Positions 6,659 through 6,666 of a DNA stretch of 6,666 nucleotides are shown here, piece by piece (position 1 is the stretch's first letter; every line of letters begins with the position of its first letter). The notes beneath the pieces were generated by a model. The model made no database searches, was not told where the DNA came from, and saw only the letters and a program-made list of their open reading frames with translations. The DNA is from Bacteroides sp. GTDB lineage: Bacteria; Bacteroidota; Bacteroidia; Bacteroidales; Bacteroidaceae. Location of the stretch: the NCBI GenBank assembly GCA_019417975.1, contig DYCT01000029.1, positions 1 through 6,666 on the forward strand, in the 5' to 3' direction. A program made the position numbers and the translations under genes.

Positions 6659-6666
6659 CCAATAGA

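Noticed and set aside
1..6666. CRISPR array, insertion sequence, tRNA or rRNA gene
   Set aside because: No regularly spaced repeats, no terminal inverted repeats with a transposase, and no cloverleaf or rRNA-like segment was seen on either strand.

Overview
The window looks like a piece of a Bacteroidales chromosome, most likely Bacteroides or Phocaeicola. Three things suggest this. The two secreted polysaccharide lyases are of the kind gut Bacteroides use on pectin. The valyl-tRNA synthetase reads as a Bacteroidota enzyme. The intergenic regions carry the Bacteroidota -7 promoter box TAnnTTTG (three good instances) and no sigma70-type -10/-35 pair that I could find. The genus is an inference from sequence character, not from a search.

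Layout: positions 1-1699 hold the 3' part of a pectate-lyase-like gene on the + strand. It enters through the left edge, because the reading frame is open back to the first bases and encodes the conserved TGGR motif before the first visible ATG. After only 19 bp comes a complete paralogue (1719-3449) with a Sec signal peptide. The two are almost certainly co-transcribed and look like part of a pectin-degradation locus lying mostly to the left. Both proteins have the same architecture: a family PL1-type beta-helix, a short Asp-rich calcium-loop motif, and a C-terminal beta-sandwich-like tail that resembles a type IX secretion sorting domain.

Positions 3450-3839 are a gene-free gap between convergent genes, and this is the most interesting part. 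It contains a probable terminator hairpin for the lyase operon, an 18-bp perfect palindrome, and a bidirectional terminator beside the end of valS. Between them sits a compact minus-strand unit: a textbook Bacteroides promoter (TTTG, 19 bp, TACATTTG), about 40 nt of leader, then a perfect 7-bp hairpin with a T7 tract. This predicts a small RNA of about 65 nt that matches no family I can name.

Positions 3840-6488 (minus strand) are a complete housekeeping valS, with a TAnnTTTG promoter box about 45 bp upstream of its ATG. The last ~45 bases hold a likely divergent + strand promoter for a gene beyond the right edge. The window thus appears to catch the boundary between an accessory carbohydrate-degradation operon and a conserved housekeeping gene, with a possible small-RNA gene at the junction.
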